Shown in pieces: positions 60,368-64,000 of a stretch of 64,000 nt of DNA; the stretch's first letter is position 1, and each line of letters begins with the position of its first letter. Made by a program: the position numbers and the translations under genes. The DNA is from Microbacterium kyungheense (lineage in GTDB: Bacteria > Actinomycetota > Actinomycetes > Actinomycetales > Microbacteriaceae): assembly GCF_006783905.1 (NCBI RefSeq), contig NZ_VFPE01000001.1, positions 992,001 to 1,056,000 on the forward strand, read 5' to 3'. The notes under the pieces are model-generated. The model was not told where the DNA came from, made no database searches, and saw only the letters and a list, made by a program, of their open reading frames with translations.

Positions 60368-60427
60368 GTGACTTGGCGTATATGTACGCGACACGCCAGC
60401 GTGTCGCGTACATATACGCCAAGTCAC
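60368..60427. repeat. Palindromic repeat family P, copy 2
   Basis: Two perfectly complementary 29-nt arms (60368-60396 and 60399-60427) are separated by 2 nt (CA). The outer 20 nt of each arm match the copies at 19600 and 61484. It lies between prfA and the AbiEi-like gene and could terminate prfA, but it lacks a T-run. Confidence 0.95.
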
Positions 60428-60485
60428 CGTCGGGGCTGTGGAGGGAACGGCGGGCGCCCTCCGTGGTTGTGCGAACCTCGGGTGC

Positions 60486-61442
60486 ATGGGCGACTACTTC
60501 GATCCTGAGCCCGCCTTCACCACCGGCGGTGCACGGCGGGCGGGTTTCACGCGCCGCGACATCGATGCCGACTTCCTGGACCGGCCCTTCCACGGCCTGC
60601 GGTCCGCTGATGCGGGCGTTCCCGCTGACGACGTCGCCCGCGGCGAGCAGCAGCTCTCGGCGATCAGCCGCAAGGCGCTGCAGTTCCACGCCTACATGGC
60701 GTCTCACGAGTTCTTCTCGCACACCACGGCCGCGGTGCTGTGGGGGATCTCGCTGCCCCTGCTTCACGACGAGGCGATCCACGTGTCGGTGTGCCCGCCC
60801 CATCGGGCACCTCGCGGCGCGGGCGTGCACGGGCATCAGCTGGCGACGCGAGGTGTGACGATCACGACCCGCGACGAGCAGGATCTCCGCATGACATCGG
60901 CCGCGGTGACGTGGGCCCTGCTCGGGGCCGTGCTGCGGCATCCCTACGATCTCGTCGCTGCGGCGGATTCGGTCATCCGCGTCGACCGCGTGCCCGGGCC
61001 CAAGGGCCGGGTCATCGCGCCGGCGCTCGGGACGGTGGCCGAGATGGCTTCGGCACTCCTGCCGAAGCGGCGTGGCGTCGTCGCTCAACGGGTGGCCTTG
61101 ACCCGCACCCGAGCCGGCGCGGCTTCACGACCCGAGACGTGGACGCGCTTGACGATCGTGGATGCCGGCTTGCCAGAGCCCGAGACCGACGTCGACGTCT
61201 ACGACGACTCGGGCGAATTCATCGGCTGCGTCGACCTCGCCTACCGCCGGCTGAAGATCGCCTTCGAGTACGAGGGCGACCACCACCGCACCGAGAAGGA
61301 TCAGTGGTACCGCGACCTCTCGAAGCACGAGGCGCTGGCCCGCTCGGGCTGGAGAGTGGTCAGGGTCACGGCACGGATGGTCTTCGTCGAGCCTCACATC
61401 CTCATCGGCCTGGCACGCCAAGCGCTCCGCGAGCGAGCTTGA
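60486..61442 (+). CDS. AbiEi/DUF559-like PD-(D/E)XK-fold protein
   Basis: This 318-aa protein has an N-terminal region with EFFSHTTAAVLWGISLPLLH and IHVSVCPPHRAPRGAGVHGH, as in AbiEi-like antitoxin-type proteins. A C-terminal DUF559/Vsr-like nuclease pattern follows: SRPETWTRLTIVDAGLPEPE, FIGCVDLAYRRLKIAFEYEG, DHHRTEKDQWYRDLSKHEAL and SGWRVVRVT. Glu, Asp and E-x-E could form the metal site. No toxin gene is adjacent. It lies exactly between two P-family palindromes. It is a distant relative of the protein at 4058-5023. Its function is unknown; start ATG at 60486. Confidence 0.78.
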   Translation: MGDYFDPEPAFTTGGARRAGFTRRDIDADFLDRPFHGLRSADAGVPADDVARGEQQLSAISRKALQFHAYMASHEFFSHTTAAVLWGISLPLLHDEAIHVSVCPPHRAPRGAGVHGHQLATRGVTITTRDEQDLRMTSAAVTWALLGAVLRHPYDLVAAADSVIRVDRVPGPKGRVIAPALGTVAEMASALLPKRRGVVAQRVALTRTRAGAASRPETWTRLTIVDAGLPEPETDVDVYDDSGEFIGCVDLAYRRLKIAFEYEGDHHRTEKDQWYRDLSKHEALARSGWRVVRVTARMVFVEPHILIGLARQALRERA

Positions 61443-61483
61443 TCCACCCGTGCACGCCGTCGGCGGCAACCTGCGTTCCCCCG

Positions 61484-61540
61484 TGACTTGGCGTATATGT
61501 ACGACACGCCAGGCGTGTCGCGTGCATATACGCCAAGTCA
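61484..61540. repeat. Palindromic repeat family P, copy 3
   Basis: Arms 61484-61510 and 61512-61540 are complementary apart from one transition and a 2-nt insertion, with a 1-nt centre. The outer arm starts TGACTTGGCGTATATGTACG as in copies 1 and 2. It lies 41 nt after the AbiEi-like gene. Confidence 0.95.
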
Positions 61541-61567
61541 ACCCCGGGGGAGAGGATGCCGCGGCAC

Positions 61568-61573
61568 TAGGCT
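61568..61573 (+). promoter_or_regulatory. Putative -10 box of the 132-aa membrane protein gene
   Basis: TAGGCT ends 6 nt before the GTG at 61580, shortly after P copy 3. Confidence 0.4.
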
Positions 61574-61579
61574 TCGACC

Positions 61580-61978
61580 GTGCTCACGTTCCTCATCCGT
61601 GCCCTGATCTTCCTCGTGTCGGCGGCGCTCGGGCTCATCGCGGCCGATCTGCTCCTGCCGGGGTTCTCCCTGCACTGGAACGACTGGTGGGGGATCGTGC
61701 TGGCGGTCGTGATCTTCGCCGTGCTGCAGAGCATCCTCGCGCCCTGGCTGCTGAAGATCACCCGCCGGCACGCGAACGCGCTCATCGGCGGCATCGGACT
61801 GCTCTCGACATTCGTGGCGCTGCTCATCGCGGTGCTGATCCCGGCCGCGGGCATCGGCATCGACGGCCCGGTCGCGTGGATCATCGGCACGCTCATCGTG
61901 TGGCTCGTCACGGCCCTCGCCACCTGGCTGCTGCCGCCGCTGTTCATCAAGAACCAGGCGCAGCAGCGGAGGAACTGA
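61580..61978 (+). CDS. Phage-holin-family-like four-helix membrane protein
   Basis: This 132-aa protein has four helices: FLIRALIFLVSAALGLIAAD, WGIVLAVVIFAVLQSILAPW, LIGGIGLLSTFVALLIAVLI and WIIGTLIVWLVTALATWLLP. The arrangement fits the mycobacterial 4-TMS holin-like family (PF04020-type), which is mostly of unknown function and is found in non-phage contexts. No phage genes are nearby. The GTG start at 61580 is probably leaderless. Confidence 0.72.
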   Translation: MLTFLIRALIFLVSAALGLIAADLLLPGFSLHWNDWWGIVLAVVIFAVLQSILAPWLLKITRRHANALIGGIGLLSTFVALLIAVLIPAAGIGIDGPVAWIIGTLIVWLVTALATWLLPPLFIKNQAQQRRN

Positions 61979-62050
61979 GCCGGAGATAGGGATTTCTCCC
62001 GATCCGGACGGGGCGCCTCAGCCGCGAGGCTGGGTGGAATGATGGACGGT

Positions 62051-64000
62051 ATGCAGGTCGGCAGGGTTCCGCTGGTCGGGCGTCAGGCGGACCTCGACGC
62101 GCTGCGCGACGAGCTCGCCGCCGTCGGCGAAATCGGTCGCACGGTAGTGGTGTCGGGCGACGCCGGCATGGGCAAGACGCGCCTGCTGCGCGACTTCTCG
62201 GACGGGCTCGACGGCTGGATCGTGCTCCACGGCGCCTGCGTGGACTCCGGCTCGGGTCCTGCTCCGCTGACGGCGATCACCGACCTGGTACGGGGCCTCG
62301 TGGACGTCCTCGGCCCCGACGCGGTGCGCGCGGCCGCGGGACCCGGCGCCGATGCGCTCGGCGTGCTCGTGCCCTCGCTCGCCGACGCCCCCGGCGACGC
62401 TGAGCGCCTAGCCGATGTCGTGGTCGAGCTGGTGTCGGAGCTCGCGCGTTCGCACCGCCTGGTCGTCATCGTCGAAGATCTGCATTGGGCCGACGGCACC
62501 ACGTGCGGGATCGTGTCGCGACTGGTGCGCCGCACCGCCGCGCTCCCGCTGTTCGTGCTGCTCACGTACCGCACCGACGACGTCGGGCGGCGGCATCCGC
62601 TTCGCCCCATCCTCGCCGAACTCGACCGGGCGCGGCTGTTCGTGCACCGGCCCCTCGTGCGCCTCAGTCCGGTCGAGGTGGGCGCTCTCGCGAACGCCGT
62701 GTCGGGACAGACGCTCTCGGCCGGCGTGCTGCACGACATCGCCGCGCGCAGCGAGGGCATCCCGTTCTACGTCGAAGAGCTCGCGAGCTTCTCGGACGAG
62801 CGGCTGCCGACGTCGCTGCGCGACGTGCTGCTGCTGCGCTACGAACGACTGGATGCCGACGCCCGCCGTTTCGCGCGGGTGCTGGCCACCGGCGGGGTCG
62901 AGGTCGGGCACCGTGTGGTGAGCACCGTGTTCGGCGGCGACGAGATCGCCCTCGAGACGGCGGTGCGCACCGCCGTGGACGCGCAGATCATCGTCATCCG
63001 TGAGGACGCGTACGCGTTCCGGCACGCCCTCATGCAAGAGGCGGTGTACGACGAGCTGCTGCCCACGGAGCGCACGCGCCTCCACACGGCCTATGCCGTG
63101 GCGCTCGAATCGGCGCCGGCGACCCCGCGTGTGCTGGCCGACATCGCGCACCACTGGCGCGCCGCACACGTGCCCGATCGTGCGCTGGCCGCCGCCGTCG
63201 TCGCGCAGCGCGCCGCGCACGGCGCGTCGGCGTGGACGACCGCCGCCGAGGCGGGGGAACGCGCACTGGAGCTGTGGGATGCCGTGCCCGATCCCGAAGG
63301 GGTGAGCGGGATGCCGCGGGCCGAGGTGCTCCGGCGCACCGCCGCCGCGCTCGTGTCGGCCAATCGCCTCGAGCGCGCCGCGGAGTTCGCACGCGAGGCG
63401 GTGGACACCTGGCCCGCCGACGATCCTGTCGGGCAGGCGGAGATGCTCGGCGAGCTGGCGACCACGGAATTCCAGTCTGGCGTGTCGGACGGCAGCGACA
63501 GCATCGAGCGCGCGCTGGCGCTGCTGGGCGAAGATCCACGCCACGACGTGCGGCGGGCGGGACTGCTCGTCACGTCGGCGCGGGTGCAGATGATGAGCGG
63601 CGACCAGCGGCTCGGGCGCAGCATCGCCCTGGTCGCGCAGGCGACCGCCGAGCCGGCGGCCGAGGCGGGCGACCCCGAGGCGCGGGAGCTCGTCGCCCAC
63701 GCGATGCTCATCGCCGCGACCTGCGGCACGAGCGGCGGGGACGCCCGCGCCGTGGCGGATTTCGAGACCGCAAGGCCGTTCGCCGTCGGATTCGTCCGCG
63801 CGATGATGCGCTACTTCATCAACTACTCCAACTCGCTCATGCTGGTGGGGCGGTACGACGAGGCCGTCGCCGTCGCGCGGGAGGGCATGACCTACGCCCG
63901 TGAGCACCGCGCGGATCGCGGCGTGCTGGCGATGGTCGAGGCGAACACGATCGAGGCGCTCATGTACGCCGGCGACCTGCCCGCGGCCGCCGAGCTGGGC
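62051..64000 (+). CDS. Large STAND ATPase regulator (LuxR/MalT- or AAA_16-type), 5' part
   Basis: The open frame runs to the window end (650 residues seen). It starts MQVGRVPLVGRQADLDALRD, then has Walker A VVVSGDAGMGKTRLLRDF (about 35-52), Walker B LVVIVEDLHWADG (about 138) and EGIPFYVEELASF. From about 360 on it is built of TPR-like helical repeats. This is the layout of AAA_16/LuxR-type ATPase regulators, whose DNA-binding domain, if present, would lie beyond the window. ATGs at 62039 and 62042 are also in frame; 62051 is chosen because a TGGAAT box ends 10 nt upstream. Confidence 0.82.
   Translation, partial: MQVGRVPLVGRQADLDALRDELAAVGEIGRTVVVSGDAGMGKTRLLRDFSDGLDGWIVLHGACVDSGSGPAPLTAITDLVRGLVDVLGPDAVRAAAGPGADALGVLVPSLADAPGDAERLADVVVELVSELARSHRLVVIVEDLHWADGTTCGIVSRLVRRTAALPLFVLLTYRTDDVGRRHPLRPILAELDRARLFVHRPLVRLSPVEVGALANAVSGQTLSAGVLHDIAARSEGIPFYVEELASFSDERLPTSLRDVLLLRYERLDADARRFARVLATGGVEVGHRVVSTVFGGDEIALETAVRTAVDAQIIVIREDAYAFRHALMQEAVYDELLPTERTRLHTAYAVALESAPATPRVLADIAHHWRAAHVPDRALAAAVVAQRAAHGASAWTTAAEAGERALELWDAVPDPEGVSGMPRAEVLRRTAAALVSANRLERAAEFAREAVDTWPADDPVGQAEMLGELATTEFQSGVSDGSDSIERALALLGEDPRHDVRRAGLLVTSARVQMMSGDQRLGRSIALVAQATAEPAAEAGDPEARELVAHAMLIAATCGTSGGDARAVADFETARPFAVGFVRAMMRYFINYSNSLMLVGRYDEAVAVAREGMTYAREHRADRGVLAMVEANTIEALMYAGDLPAAAELG

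Noticed and set aside
61580..61978. Prophage remnant, from the holin-like protein
   Set aside because: The four-helix family occurs widely outside phages, and there are no other phage genes, integrase or attachment sites nearby.

Overview
The window is chromosomal DNA of a high-GC actinobacterium, most likely a Microbacterium or a close Microbacteriaceae relative. The grounds are strong G/C bias at third codon positions, a fused Kgd-type 2-oxoglutarate decarboxylase, standalone NnrD, DUF3097, short TANNNT -10 boxes 7-12 nt before start codons, and the block argS-DUF2993-lysA-hom-thrC-thrB-rho-prfA. Gene order and family calls rest on reading the translations; no database search was run.

Layout. 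1-8.9 kb: kgd (its 3' part lies outside the window) diverges from guaB1; then an AbiEi/PD-(D/E)XK-like gene between two copies of a 101-nt structured repeat; a luciferase-like oxidoreductase; and a coupled pair of CNNM/CorC-type transporters behind a small proline-rich upstream ORF. 9-20.5 kb: an Old-Yellow-Enzyme-like reductase, nnrD, a GT87-like membrane protein, a thiamine-binding protein, an MFS exporter behind a long dyad, a NUDIX hydrolase, an animal-type haem peroxidase, metX and metY, and an SDR. 20.5-30 kb: MFS, ung, GNAT, an M4 protease with an emfourin-like inhibitor, and a five-gene peptide ABC transporter with 4-nt overlaps at every junction. 30-42 kb: hydrolase, AhpD-like protein, phosphatase, iron-box-controlled SIP-like protein, arginase family, PspA with a TPM protein, DUF3097, trmB, MFS and a CPBP-like protein. 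42-48.4 kb: a guanidine-III riboswitch in front of sugE, ClC, SulP, a run of small stress-type proteins, and tRNA-Arg(CCG). 48.5-60.3 kb: transglutaminase, then argS, DUF2993, the aspartate-family block lysA-hom-thrC-thrB, rho and prfA. 60.4-64 kb: a second AbiEi/PD-(D/E)XK-like gene between two near-perfect palindromes, a four-helix membrane protein, and the start of a large STAND ATPase regulator.

The most notable signals are these. (1) Two orphan AbiEi/DUF559-like nuclease-family genes are each bracketed by a pair of palindromic repeats. The two repeat families are unrelated, and one family also has a lone copy at 19.6 kb. (2) A leaderless 23-codon ORF starting MDDPP lies before the CNNM genes, and its stop codon overlaps the CNNM start; it resembles an Mg2+-sensing leader peptide. 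(3) A guanidine-III riboswitch controls sugE. (4) The heptamer GGATGCC is strongly enriched, and inverted pairs of it form several intergenic hairpins. (5) An M4 protease overlaps its probable inhibitor gene. Several long palindromes, including 30-bp and 77-nt examples, remain unexplained.
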